This document shows, piece by piece, positions 1-10,000 of a DNA stretch of 60,326 nt. The notes below the pieces were generated by a model. It searched no databases. It was not told where the DNA came from and worked only from the letters and a program-made list of their open reading frames with translations. Made by a program: the position numbers and the translations under genes. The DNA lies in contig NZ_AGUF01000059.1 of NCBI RefSeq assembly GCF_000236785.1, forward strand, positions 1-60,326. The letters run 5' to 3'. The stretch is from Achromobacter arsenitoxydans SY8. Lineage in GTDB: Bacteria; Pseudomonadota; Gammaproteobacteria; Burkholderiales; Burkholderiaceae_B. The first letter of the stretch is position 1, and each line of letters begins with the position of its first letter.

Positions 1-1
1 A

Positions 2-844
2 GGTTCGCAGCTGTACGCGACCAACCAGAACGTGGCGGGTCACTCGACTGCCATCAGCAACCTGGATGGCCGGGTGACGAGCAATACCTCGGCGATCACG
101 GCGATCGACGGCCGCGTGACGGAGAACGAAGGCGATATCGTCAATCTGACGAATTCGCTGAATAGCGGCGGCGTGGGGCTGGTGCGTCAGGACGCGGTAT
201 CGCGCAACATCACGATTGCCAAGAGCCTGGACGGCACGCTGGTGGATCTGAGCGGTACGGCCGGTGCGCGTACGCTGGACGGGGTGAAGGCCGGCGCGCT
301 CAATGCATCCAGCCTGGAGGCGGTGAGCGGTTCGCAGCTGTACGCCACCAACCAGAACGTGCTGGCGAACACGACGGCGTTGAACACGCTGGACGGGCTG
401 GTGGCGCAGAACACCACGAACCTGAACAACCTGACGGCCAGCATCAACATGGGCGCCTTGGGCCTGGTCAAGCAGGATGATGTGTCACGCGTCCTGTCCG
501 TGGGCAAGGAGCAAGATGGCGGTCTGGTGGACTTCACCGGCACGGCGGGCGCCCGTCAGCTCACTGGCGTTGCTGACGGTGTTGTCGCGGCCGGCAGCCT
601 GCATGCGGTGAACGGCGGCCAGCTTCATGCGGCGAGCCGTTCGGTGGCCGACGCGCTGGGCGGCGGATCCTTCGTCAACTTGGATGGCTCGATCTCGGGG
701 CCGTCCTACAGCGTGGGCGGAACGGCCTACCGGACGGTGGGCGAGGCGGTAAGCCGTCTGGACAGCCGTTTCACCGAGATGCAGGCCACAGTCGAAGACA
801 TCAGTACGGTTGTGGGAGGCAACGAGCTGGGTTTGGTCAAGTAG
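2..844 (+). pseudogene. Trimeric autotransporter adhesin, stalk fragment (5' end outside window, ends at amber codon)
   Basis: The reading frame is open from base 2 and continues off the left edge. It holds repeated YadA-type stalk and neck units: GSQLYATNQNV appears at the very start and again near 330, and GLV(R/K)QD, LVD(L/F)(S/T)GTAGAR and the AVxGxQLxA neck recur. Known family role: a surface-exposed trimeric coiled-coil stalk of an outer-membrane adhesin. The frame stops at TAG (842-844), just after GLVK, where the two other copies in this fragment read Q (CAG would differ by one transition). Coding resumes in the same frame directly after the stop and runs into a YadA anchor, so this is one gene broken by a nonsense codon rather than two genes. 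A sequencing error cannot be excluded. Confidence 0.8.
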
Positions 845-1720
845 GCCGCGATGACGGGCGCCATCACGGTTGCCGCAAATGTGGGCGGCAATCTGGTGGA
901 CATGAACGGCACGGACGGCGCGCGCAAGGTGACGGGCGTGGCCGACGGCGTGATCTCGGCGGACAGCACGGACGCGGTGAACGGCAGCCAGATCTATGCG
1001 ATGGCGCAGCAAGTGGATAGCGTGAGTGCGGTCGGCGCCTATGTCAAATCCGATGGAGCGGGTGATGGCAGTGATTCGGCCATGGTGGGCGCGGGCACCC
1101 GTAGCGTGGCGATCGGGTCGAGAGCGTCGGCGACGGCGGGCAACAGCGTTGCGCTGGGCGCGGACTCGGTTGCGGATCGTGCGAATACGGTGTCGGTGGG
1201 CGCCCAGGGCGCTGAACGGCAGGTGACGAATGTGGCGGCGGGCACGCAGCAGACCGATGGCGTCAATGTCGGGCAGCTGGCGCCGGTGGTTGCGGGGCTG
1301 GGTGGCGGCGCCAGTATGGACGCGGCCACTGGCGTGGTGACGGGCCCGTCGTATCAGGTTGATGGTCAGACGTATGGCAATGTGGGCGATGCGGTGAGTT
1401 CGCTGGATCGCAACATGCAAAGCAATCGCGAGGGCCTGAGCCAGCTGGACAACCGTCTGTCGCAGACGAACCGCGTAGTGAACGATGTGGCGCGCAACGC
1501 CTATTCGGGTATTGCGGCCACCACGGCGCTGACCATGATTCCGGATGTGGACCTCGGCAAGAGGTTCGCGCTGGGCGCGGGCGTGGCGACGTATCGCGGG
1601 TATCAGGCCGTGGCGGTGGGGGCATCGGCCCGTGTGAACGACCGCATCAAGCTGAAGGCCGGCGTGGGCATGAGCGCGACCGGTGCGACGGCAGGCGTGG
1701 GCGCTTCGGTGCAGTGGTGA
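845..1720 (+). pseudogene. Trimeric autotransporter adhesin, head repeats and YadA membrane anchor (downstream of amber codon)
   Basis: This is the in-frame continuation of the preceding stalk; an ATG at 851 gives a 289-residue frame. It contains one more stalk unit, then YadA head-type repeats (SVAIGSRA, NSVALGADS, NTVSVG), a coiled neck, and a C-terminal YadA anchor of about 75 residues. The anchor has amphipathic beta-strands and ends in a terminal Trp, as expected for the 12-stranded trimeric pore. Without readthrough of the TAG at 842, the anchor has no signal peptide and could not be exported, so the adhesin is probably not displayed. A GC-rich hairpin follows and separates it from the convergent eCIS operon. 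Confidence 0.8.
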
Positions 1721-1726
1721 GGCGTC

Positions 1727-1763
1727 GGGGCGGGGGCCGGATTCCTGCCGGTGCCCCCGCCCC
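1727..1763. terminator. GC-rich hairpin between convergent adhesin and eCIS operons
   Basis: The arms GGGGCGGGGGC (1727-1737) and GCCCCCGCCCC (1753-1763) form an 11-bp perfect stem, with a further CCGG/CCGG pairing inside. It sits in the 85-bp gap between two convergent genes and could stop both transcripts. There is only a short TT tract, so intrinsic termination is plausible but not certain. Confidence 0.5.
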
Positions 1764-1805
1764 TTGCGTTGCGCATTTGCGCCGTATGGCGGCCGGCAAG
1801 CCGGC

Positions 1806-4800
1806 CTAGACCGTGACCACGTTGAGGCCGCCGTTGGCCAGACTTTCAAGATTGGCGCCCGACACGAACAGGCGGAAATCGTTGTGTGCGAAGTTGCCGA
1901 TGATCTTGGCCTGGGTGGTGATGAGCGCGCCGGTATCGCCATTGACCGGCAGCCGGTTGCCGGTCAGGGCCGCGTCCAGCGCCGGAAAGTGGCTATAAGC
2001 CTCCAGCGCATTGTCCGCAACGTGCAGGCGGCGCCAGGCCGGGAATTCGCCGCCGGTCTGAATGATGGTCAACATGGCGCGTGCCGCTTCGGCGCCCAGC
2101 CGAATGCTTGAAAGCTGATTGCATTGCAGCGTCAGCGTGCCGTCTCCTTCGGGCACCATCTTGCCGGTGCGGATGCCTGCGCCCAGCAACTTGAGCTGAT
2201 CCAGGGTCAGCTCCGGGAATTCTCCCGACTCGGAAAACAGTGTGATGCCGCCGTGCAGGCGGTTGTCGCGCACCGTGGTGTCGGCGTCGTTGTCCAGCAG
2301 CGCAAGCGCGCAGGACAAGGGGTCGGCCAACAGGGCGGCCGCCAGCGCGCTGATGGCGACATGCAGCCGTTTGGCTGTAGGCGACTCCTGGCCCAGATGC
2401 GTGACCAGTGCGGTCATCGCTGCCTGGATGCGAGGGTTCATAGATAAGGCGTTGCCTGCCGTTCCTGCGCGCAGCAGCGCGGTGATTTCGGCCGCCATGG
2501 CCTTGCGCGCCTCCATGGGCTGGCGCGCGAGCGCCAGGGCGGCCTTGTCGCGATCGTCGTCCAGCAGGGATTGCGGCGATAGCGCGGCCTTCAGCACGGC
2601 CATGGTCGGGGCGCGGCTGAACAGAGAATCCAGGCGTTGCGGCGTTCCGCGTCCCGCCGCAACCAGGCGGCAGCCGTCGATGTGCACGCGCCGGCTGCCT
2701 TCGATGCGCACCAGGCTGGCGCCCGGACCGGCGGGCCCCGCGCAATCGACGCGGGATAGCCGCAGTTCCACGCAACTCGAAAAGTCGATCGGCTCGGGCT
2801 GGCCTTGCCGCGAGATCGTCAGATCGGCCACCGACACGGCGGCAAAGCTGTTCAGGCTGAACTTGCGCTCCCCCAGCATCAGGCGGCTGGCTGGCCCGCA
2901 GCCATGCAGCATCAGGCGAACACGCGGTCCCTTGATGACAAGATCGTCTTCCAGCTTATGTTCGCCGGGTGTGAGACACAGGCAGATATCGAGCCGATCC
3001 TGGCCGATCAGTGTGCGCAGCGCCCGGTCCAGCGTCGGAAAATCGCCGGCCGGGCCGATCGTGAGGCAGCAGCCGCCGCCATGCGTGCGTTTGCACAAGG
3101 CGTCCAGGGCCTGTTGCACGGTGTAGGCCTGTTCGGCCAGCAGGTCCGCGCAGCCGCTCGGATCGTAGGCCACCTCGGACGCCAGGGCGAGTGTCGCCGT
3201 GTAGCGCAAGGGCAGGTAGCGGTCCGGCGCAGGCTGGCCGGCGACGAGCAACTGGGCCGTGGCGCGCTGCACGGGGCGGGCGGGGTCGCAGGCGAGCGAC
3301 CAGGAGATCGCCGCCACGCCGTCGGCGCCCGTCGGCACGTCCTGCGTGGCCGTGCCGTTGGGCAGGCGGCCGGCGTCCACGGTGAAGCGCACAATCGCAT
3401 TGGCCACAGGATGGCTGCCGTTGGCGACGCCCGCGCGCAGTTCCGACGGCAGCGCCACCACGTCGGGCGTCATGGCGGGATTGGGCTTGACGCCCTGGCC
3501 GTCGCCGCCCGCGTAGTAGAGCTGGGTCAGGTCGGTCAGCGCGGGAAAGAGCGGCCGGCAGTCGCTGACGGTGCTCCAGGCGCCGCCCTGCCAGCGCAGC
3601 AGCGCCAGCCGGGCAAAGGCGCGGAGCACGCCCGCGGGGGCGCTGAAGGCGGGCTTGCCGTCCGGCGCCTGCGGCCACTCGATCGACGCGGTGGCGGTGC
3701 GGGCGGGGATCAGCCAGTAGTCGCCCACACGCAGGCGGCCGGGCGAGAACTTGATTTCGACGCCGTCCTGTTCCAGTTCGACCCAGCCCGCGTTGGGACT
3801 GTTGACGGGCGCAGGCGTGATTTCGGCCACGCCGTCCCAGCGGCGCACGCGCGGGTTGGCGGGAAAGCGCGGCGCGTCCAGCGGGTGTCCGGTCAGGGTG
3901 GCGGGGTCGATCGTGACCGTGTTGCCGTCGGTGCGCACGACCTGCGCCAGCGGACCGGGCTGGCCCAGCAGCTCGTGCGTGTCGTCCAGGAACTCGACCC
4001 AGCAGCCGGCGGTGATGGCCAGCACGTCGTCGCGGCCGATGCTGGCGACCTCGAATTCGTTGGCGACCGGATCGTCCAGCCATCGCACCACCCGCGACAG
4101 GATGCTGCCGTTTTCGCGCGACCACTTGTAGCGGGCCTTGCCCGCGCCGGCCCCGTCCTGGTGGATTTCGATGCGGTAGAGATGGTTTTCAAGCAGACGG
4201 TAGCCGGCGTCGGGCGGGAGCTGGCAGGGCGTCTTGGGCGGCACGCTGGCTTCGGCGCGCGCGGCCATGCGCGCGTCCGGCGGTGTCGTCAGCGCGTCCC
4301 ACGGGGGTAGGGCCGACAGGCAGGTGAGGGCGGCGTCGGGCGCGCCCACCTGCATGAGCTTCACCTGCCAGACGGTTTTTTCGCGGGTTGCGGTGTCGGG
4401 GCCGCCCAGGGCGACTTCGCGCATGCTCGCGTCGCCCGGCGCCAGGTCCAGCGTGCACAGGTGCCGCTGCCATGCCTCCAGGTAGGCCAGGTACATGCCT
4501 TCGGGCGGCGGCGCGGCCTGTCCTGTCGAACCGAAGACGACGACGCCGTCGATGTCGGCGGGCGTCAGCGCTGGCGGCGGCAGTGGCAGGGCAGACGCGC
4601 CGGCGGGCAGCACGGGCGAGGCGGTCGGCGGCAGGTCGGGCTGGCGTGCCACCGTGGCGGGTTGCGGGTTTTCGCAGAGCAGGCCGTCCACGTACAGGCG
4701 GCCGGCGGATAGCGACAGATCCTTGCCGGCGGGCGCCAGGGCGAATCCTGGCGCCTCCAGCGGCACGCCCACGGGGCCGACGGTGTCCGCCGTTTCGGTT

Positions 4801-4931
4801 TCGATGCGGCGGTTCAGGATGTCCTGCTGCTCGTTCCAGTCCGCGTCCATCTGCACGCGGCCCTGTTGCATGCGAACGGCCCGGTAGCGCCGGGCGGGGT
4901 CGAAGGTGAGGCGGCTGAGATCGGCTTTCAT
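1806..4931 (-). CDS. eCIS-associated DUF6519 / right-handed beta-helix protein
   Basis: This 1041-residue protein is the last gene of the eCIS operon. Its N-terminus (residues 1-90: KADLSRLTFDP, QGRVQMDADWNEQ, LYVDGLLCEN) matches the DUF6519 family, often encoded beside phage-like contractile systems. Residues 640-1041 look like a parallel beta-helix: a GPAGDFPTLDRALRTL start, then repeated short strands with the VEL/VHIDGC/LTLQCNQL pattern seen in pectate-lyase-like and tail-spike folds. No catalytic site is evident. It starts 25 bp after the tail-protein-I-like gene. Beta-helices in tail proteins usually bind or cut surface glycans, so a receptor-binding or baseplate-decorating role is likely but inferred. 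It may fill the place of the missing tail fibre. Confidence 0.75.
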   Translation of the reverse strand: MKADLSRLTFDPARRYRAVRMQQGRVQMDADWNEQQDILNRRIETETADTVGPVGVPLEAPGFALAPAGKDLSLSAGRLYVDGLLCENPQPATVARQPDLPPTASPVLPAGASALPLPPPALTPADIDGVVVFGSTGQAAPPPEGMYLAYLEAWQRHLCTLDLAPGDASMREVALGGPDTATREKTVWQVKLMQVGAPDAALTCLSALPPWDALTTPPDARMAARAEASVPPKTPCQLPPDAGYRLLENHLYRIEIHQDGAGAGKARYKWSRENGSILSRVVRWLDDPVANEFEVASIGRDDVLAITAGCWVEFLDDTHELLGQPGPLAQVVRTDGNTVTIDPATLTGHPLDAPRFPANPRVRRWDGVAEITPAPVNSPNAGWVELEQDGVEIKFSPGRLRVGDYWLIPARTATASIEWPQAPDGKPAFSAPAGVLRAFARLALLRWQGGAWSTVSDCRPLFPALTDLTQLYYAGGDGQGVKPNPAMTPDVVALPSELRAGVANGSHPVANAIVRFTVDAGRLPNGTATQDVPTGADGVAAISWSLACDPARPVQRATAQLLVAGQPAPDRYLPLRYTATLALASEVAYDPSGCADLLAEQAYTVQQALDALCKRTHGGGCCLTIGPAGDFPTLDRALRTLIGQDRLDICLCLTPGEHKLEDDLVIKGPRVRLMLHGCGPASRLMLGERKFSLNSFAAVSVADLTISRQGQPEPIDFSSCVELRLSRVDCAGPAGPGASLVRIEGSRRVHIDGCRLVAAGRGTPQRLDSLFSRAPTMAVLKAALSPQSLLDDDRDKAALALARQPMEARKAMAAEITALLRAGTAGNALSMNPRIQAAMTALVTHLGQESPTAKRLHVAISALAAALLADPLSCALALLDNDADTTVRDNRLHGGITLFSESGEFPELTLDQLKLLGAGIRTGKMVPEGDGTLTLQCNQLSSIRLGAEAARAMLTIIQTGGEFPAWRRLHVADNALEAYSHFPALDAALTGNRLPVNGDTGALITTQAKIIGNFAHNDFRLFVSGANLESLANGGLNVVTV

Positions 4932-4956
4932 GGTGTTGTTCCCGAAGACAGGGGGC

Positions 4957-7059
4957 TCAGTTCACGGCGATCATTCCCGCTTCGAGTCCGAAGCGCAGAT
5001 ACTCGTCCAGGGCCAGCGCAAGATTGGCCTCGCGCTGGGTTTGCAGCAGAAAGTTCCAGGCGCCGATCTCGGCGCCGTTGTCCGCGCCTTCGCGGATCTC
5101 GGCGGCACAACCGCGTGCCAACTGGCCGTAGGCGGGTGTGCCGAACTGCGTGGACGTAAACGTCGGGGCGACGCGCGCGGCGGCCCGTTTGGCGGCCGCC
5201 GCGCCGAGGTCCTGCATGACCAGGTCGGGCTGGCAGCGGTAGCGACGCGGCGTGACGGACAGCTGGGGCACATGGCAGTAGCGCACGCAGCCTTCCTGCC
5301 GGCGGTTGATGGCTAGCGGCGCGCCGAACAGCGAGTTGGACGCGTCGAGCCGGCCGGCGGCCACTCGTCCGAAAAGCGTGCTGGCCATGACGCGCAGGGC
5401 GCTGTCGTCCACGTCCACCGCAGCCTGGGCCGCGCCTTGGGCGTCGATCAGGCATCCGGCGATGTCCACCGAGGCGAGCGGCGATGCGCTGCGCACCGGG
5501 CCGCAGATGCAGCGGTGCAGCGTCAGTTCGAGCTCGGGCGCGGCGCCCGTATGGCGCACGCCGCCACGCGCGGGGACGAGCGTGCAATGGCGCAGAGTCG
5601 CGGCGCGCAGCGCGCCCTCCAGCCGCAGACGTCCGTCCAGCAGCAGGCCATCGAGCAGCAGGCGGGTGCTGGCGTTTCCGCGCAGCCGCCAGTCGCCCAC
5701 GACGACCGGCCGCCGCAGCGGCCCGGCCTCGATGGCCAGCAAGGTGTCGGGCAGGTTCAGATCTGGCGTCACGGCTTCGGAGCCGTCGTGATCGACGATG
5801 ATGCGGGCGCGCTGCCCCGGTAGCACCGCAGCCAGCGCCGAGGCCAGCGTCGGCGTTGTGCCGGAAGGCACGCGCAGCTCGACGTCGAAGGCGTCGGGCG
5901 GCGTTGCGGCCGGATCGTCGTCGGCCGTCGCGCTCCGGTCGTACGGGCCCGCGCCGATATCGCCCGGAAATCCGTAGGCGTAGCGGACCTGGACGGACTG
6001 CGCCACCGTTCCCTCTGGCAGCGCGATGCGTCCGCGCCGCGGATCCAGGCCCACCAGCAGGCCGCCCACTGCGGGAAAGCCGCGATCCGGCCGTCCGGGC
6101 TTGCGGGCCTTGACCAGCAGCGTCGCGTCGGGACGGCGCCACGCTTCGGGCGATACGCCCGGGATCGGCGCCAGGTCGCAGATGACCAGGTGTTCGGCGG
6201 GCACGGGCTGGCCGTCGATCCAGACCTGCAGGACTGGCCCCGCGCCGCCGTCCGCGAACCAGCCCTGGGGCGGCGCATCGCCATCGGTCAGGGCCTGGCG
6301 GCGCGCCTCCAGTTCCGCATGCAGGTCGCGCCACGACAGGGGTTCCGGGACGTTGATGGGTTCGGCCAGGCGGTCGATGTCGGTCTCGGTGCGCGGCCGG
6401 TTGAACAGGGGCTGGTCCTGGCCCAGCGGATCGACGGTGTAGAAGCCGTCCAGCGTCGTGGCGGGCGCGGCGTCGCCGCGCTGCACGGTGTACGACTGCA
6501 GCCGCCACAGGAACAGCGCGACGTTCGGCAGGTTGTAGCGTCCGGCGGGCAGCGCGCGCACGTCCGCCGTGTGCAGTTCGGTTCCGAACGGACCGTCCAC
6601 GCGCTCCATCGCGCGCGCACGGCGCAGGTCGGGTGTGCGCAGCGCATGCGGGCGCGGATGGTTCACATGCTGCGTGGTGGCGACCCGCTCGAAGCACTCG
6701 GACACGCGGCTGGGCCAGCCGGTGGCGTTGGCGGCCAGTTCTTCGAGCACCAGCGCCGTGCCCTTGCGGCGGCGCAGCCGCAGCGTGTTGGCCACCAGGG
6801 CGCGGGGAGAAAAACCGCCGCCCACCGGATAAAGCGCGCGCACGCCCAGCAGGTCGCCCAGGTAAGGGACGACCCACTCGTCGCAGGTTTCGATGAACCA
6901 GTTGTCGTAGAGCCGGTCCACGTCGGCGTCCACCAGCGCGCCCTGGCGCGCCAGCACGTCGAGCAGCGCGCGCAGCGGACCGCCCGCGGCGGCGTCCCGT
7001 TCCCGGTAAAAGGCCGGCAGCAGGGCCAGCAGGGCATCGGCGTCCAGGCGTGTGGTCAT
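4957..7059 (-). CDS. eCIS baseplate/tail protein, phage tail protein I-like
   Basis: This 700-residue protein starts MTTRLDADALLALLPAFYRERD and continues with LLDVLARQGALVDADVDRLYDNWFIET and VVPYLGDLLGVR. That is the hallmark N-terminus of tail-protein-I-like proteins of eCIS and tailocin baseplates. The middle and C-terminal parts are strand-rich with many short repeats, compatible with an elongated or beta-helical outer arm. The start overlaps the end of the preceding baseplate gene by 4 bp (ATGA), which indicates translational coupling. Known relatives sit at the baseplate periphery and link it to fibres. The precise partner here is not visible from sequence. Confidence 0.8.
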   Translation of the reverse strand: MTTRLDADALLALLPAFYRERDAAAGGPLRALLDVLARQGALVDADVDRLYDNWFIETCDEWVVPYLGDLLGVRALYPVGGGFSPRALVANTLRLRRRKGTALVLEELAANATGWPSRVSECFERVATTQHVNHPRPHALRTPDLRRARAMERVDGPFGTELHTADVRALPAGRYNLPNVALFLWRLQSYTVQRGDAAPATTLDGFYTVDPLGQDQPLFNRPRTETDIDRLAEPINVPEPLSWRDLHAELEARRQALTDGDAPPQGWFADGGAGPVLQVWIDGQPVPAEHLVICDLAPIPGVSPEAWRRPDATLLVKARKPGRPDRGFPAVGGLLVGLDPRRGRIALPEGTVAQSVQVRYAYGFPGDIGAGPYDRSATADDDPAATPPDAFDVELRVPSGTTPTLASALAAVLPGQRARIIVDHDGSEAVTPDLNLPDTLLAIEAGPLRRPVVVGDWRLRGNASTRLLLDGLLLDGRLRLEGALRAATLRHCTLVPARGGVRHTGAAPELELTLHRCICGPVRSASPLASVDIAGCLIDAQGAAQAAVDVDDSALRVMASTLFGRVAAGRLDASNSLFGAPLAINRRQEGCVRYCHVPQLSVTPRRYRCQPDLVMQDLGAAAAKRAAARVAPTFTSTQFGTPAYGQLARGCAAEIREGADNGAEIGAWNFLLQTQREANLALALDEYLRFGLEAGMIAVN

Positions 7060-10000
7060 GTGCGCTCCGACAGCAGGAGGTTGGCCGGGTCAGGGCGCAG
7101 CAGTTCGGCCGGCTGCAGGCTGCCTTGCTGCCAGCGGGCGCTGCGCGCGGGCAGCGTGGCGTCGGGCCCGCTGCTGCGCCGCGCCGCTACGCCGTCCAGC
7201 CCGGCATTGAACACAAGCGCGTCCAGGTCCACCCACAGCACGCCCGGCACCTCCTGCAGCACCGCCAGCGCTTCGGCGCCGTGCACGGGCTGCCCGAAGG
7301 CGCGCGCGGCAAAGCCGAACGCGTCCAAAAGCCGGGCGTGCGCAGCCTGCAGCACCTTGGGCGCTTCGTACCGGGCGTCGATGCCCAGTCCGGCCCGCAG
7401 GCCGAAATCCAGGTAGCGGCAGGGCGCGACCCGCAGCGGCTGATACGGCGGACGCGCCGCGTCGATGGCGGCCAGCAGGTTGCGGTAAAGCGCGCCGGCG
7501 GGGTCCAGGGCAGCGCCGTCTTCGCCCGCCACGGTCAGGTGCACCAGCCTTTGCTCGCCGTCCCACAGCCACACGGCCTGCGCCTTGCCGATGCCGGTGA
7601 ACGCGGCGGCGTAGTCTTCGAAGTCGCGCAGCGAGACGATGCGGTCCAGCGTACGCACGCGCAGCGGCGCGTTGCGGCGGGCCATGTCGCCCGCTTCGGG
7701 ATCCGTGCCGCCGGTGGCGGCAGCCGGGTTGACCACTGCCTTGACCCCTGGGGCGCGCGTCAGCAGCACGCTCAGCTGGCCGGCGGCGACGTTGCCCTGG
7801 CGGCCCAGGCCGACGCGGTAGCGCGCCTCGACGTTGCCCGAGCCGGACGGCAGGCGGGCGCCGTGCGCGCCGTCGCCGAACTGCACCGTGGCGCCGCCGC
7901 TGTCGTCCAGGCGCAGCAGGTAGGCGCGTTCGTCGGGGGCCAGCGCCGTGATGCGCGGCGCTTCGTTCCACAGCAGCCCGTCCACCCGCAGCTCCAGCGT
8001 GCTGGCCGCGCCACTGGCCGTGGGCGCGGGCACGAAGGTCAGGGGCTTTTGCTGCAGCGTGAATCGCTGGAAGGCGCGGTTGCCGGCGCCGCTGCCCAGC
8101 ACTTCAGGCTGGATGCGCATCTGCCGGCTGTCGCCGTGGCTGGCGGGCGCGACGTTGGCGTTGATGCGCACCGTGGCGGGCAGGTAGGCGTGCGCCAGGT
8201 CGGCGTCCAGCAGCAGGGCGGTGCGCCCGCCGGCGCTGTCGTTGCGCTGGATGCGCACGATGTCGCTGGCTTCGGCCAGACTGACCGTGACTCGCGCGCC
8301 GTCCTCGAATTCCAGGTCCGCGCTGGCGCGGTCGCGCGCCACGCGCACGCTGGCCAGCGGATCGCCGCGCAACAGCCGCGCGCCCGGCGCGGCATTGGCG
8401 GCGTCGTCCTCGGCCAGGACAAGGCCGGTCACCGCGAGCATGCGGCCTTCGGGCAGGTCGGGTTCGTATGCGTCCAGCACTAGCTCATGGCCCTGGGCGA
8501 GTCCCGAGGCGGGACGCGCGCCCCAGTCCAGCGGTTCGGATTCTCCGTAGGCGGCGGTTTCGCGCAGGGCGTGGTTGAACTGCTCGCGCACGCGTTCGCC
8601 GCGCAGCGTCAGGCGGGTGGTGGCGCCCGCCAGCGCAAAGCCCTCGCGCGCATCGGGCGTCGCGTCGGCAATGCGGTAGAGCTCTTCGTAGCTCGGCATC
8701 GACAGCACGGCCCAGCCGCCCGGCATCCATTTCGGATAGGCGGCGTCCAGGTGCACGCCATGGACATCGGCGGGATAGAGGCTGGCTGCGGGGATGGCCT
8801 GGCGCGCCTGGCCCGGAACCGTCCAGGCCAGCGAGATCGTGGCGTCGCCGGTGGCCTCGTAGTAGTCGATGCGGATGTCGTGCTTGCGTCCGGCCGTCAG
8901 GCGGACGCTGGCGCTGTACTCGGTGGGCGACTGCTCGCGCCATTGGTCGATGAGCAGGTCCCCGTCGACCCACAGCCGCACGCCGTCGTCGGCGGTGACG
9001 TGGAAGACATGGCTGCCGCTGACGGACGCCAGCACCCAGCCCGTCCAGCGCACGCTGAAGTTGTCCGCGGGCATGCCGTCGCCCGGGCCGCTCGCGGCCC
9101 AGTGAAAGTCGACCTGCGCGTCGGTGCGCGTCATCACGCGCTGGCCGTAGGCCTTGCCGCGGTAGTACTCCCCATAAAGGCCAGTGCCGGGGGCGGCGGT
9201 TCCGGGCGGGTCGGAGACATCGGCCAGGGTGAAGCCGGGCCATTGCGGAAACTGGCTGAATGCAGGCTTGGCGTCGTCGGCCATGCCCAGGTAGGCCGCG
9301 CGCAGCGTGGCAGGCATGGCGCGCCAATCGGGCGCGTTGTGGCCGAACAGGCGCGCCTGCGCGCGCAGGGCATGGCAGCGCGGATTGCGCTGCGCCGGCT
9401 GCACGTGCGGCGCGGCGCTGCCCAGGCCCCGGTCCAGCGAAATCAGCGTGTAGGCCGGCGCGCCGTCTTCGCCCGGGCCGGGCGTGAATTCGCGAACCTG
9501 CGTCAGGCGCCGGAAATCCCAGTTCTCGTTGCCGGGGTCGCGCAGGCGCTCGTCGCCCACGATGAGCACGGCGTCGCCGGGCTTCAGGCGGGTGGCGGCG
9601 CCCGCCAGGCACAGCGTGCGCGCGCCGAAGCGCGGCGGCACCGGCTCGCGCCAGGCCAGCTGCAGCGCGTTCCAGGCGGCGCGGGCTTCCAGCGCCTGCA
9701 GGGTCTCGAAGGTCTGGGCCTGCTCGTCCTGCGCGGGAACGCTCTGCGCGCGCGTCCAAGGCTCGACGCGCGCGCGCAGCGGCGCGCCGGGCGCGGTCTC
9801 CAGCGTGAAAGCCAGCCACGTCGTGGCGGCCACGCCCGGCCGAAGTTCGTAGCCGATGGCGCGCGCCAGCGACTGCACCGACCGCCGTTCCGTCGCCGTG
9901 CGCAGATAGCCTTCATTGCCGATGCGTTCCTGATAGAACGCCAGCACGTCCAGCACCGCGGCCCAGGCGTCGAACAGCGCCAGCACGGGGTCGTCGCGGT

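Noticed and set aside
832-856. A frameshift in the adhesin
   Set aside because: The stalk and the anchor are in the same frame; a single TAG, not an indel, interrupts them.
485-1942. A 485-residue - strand frame opposite the adhesin
   Set aside because: It mirrors the repetitive adhesin coding and shows only an Arg/His-rich shadow composition.
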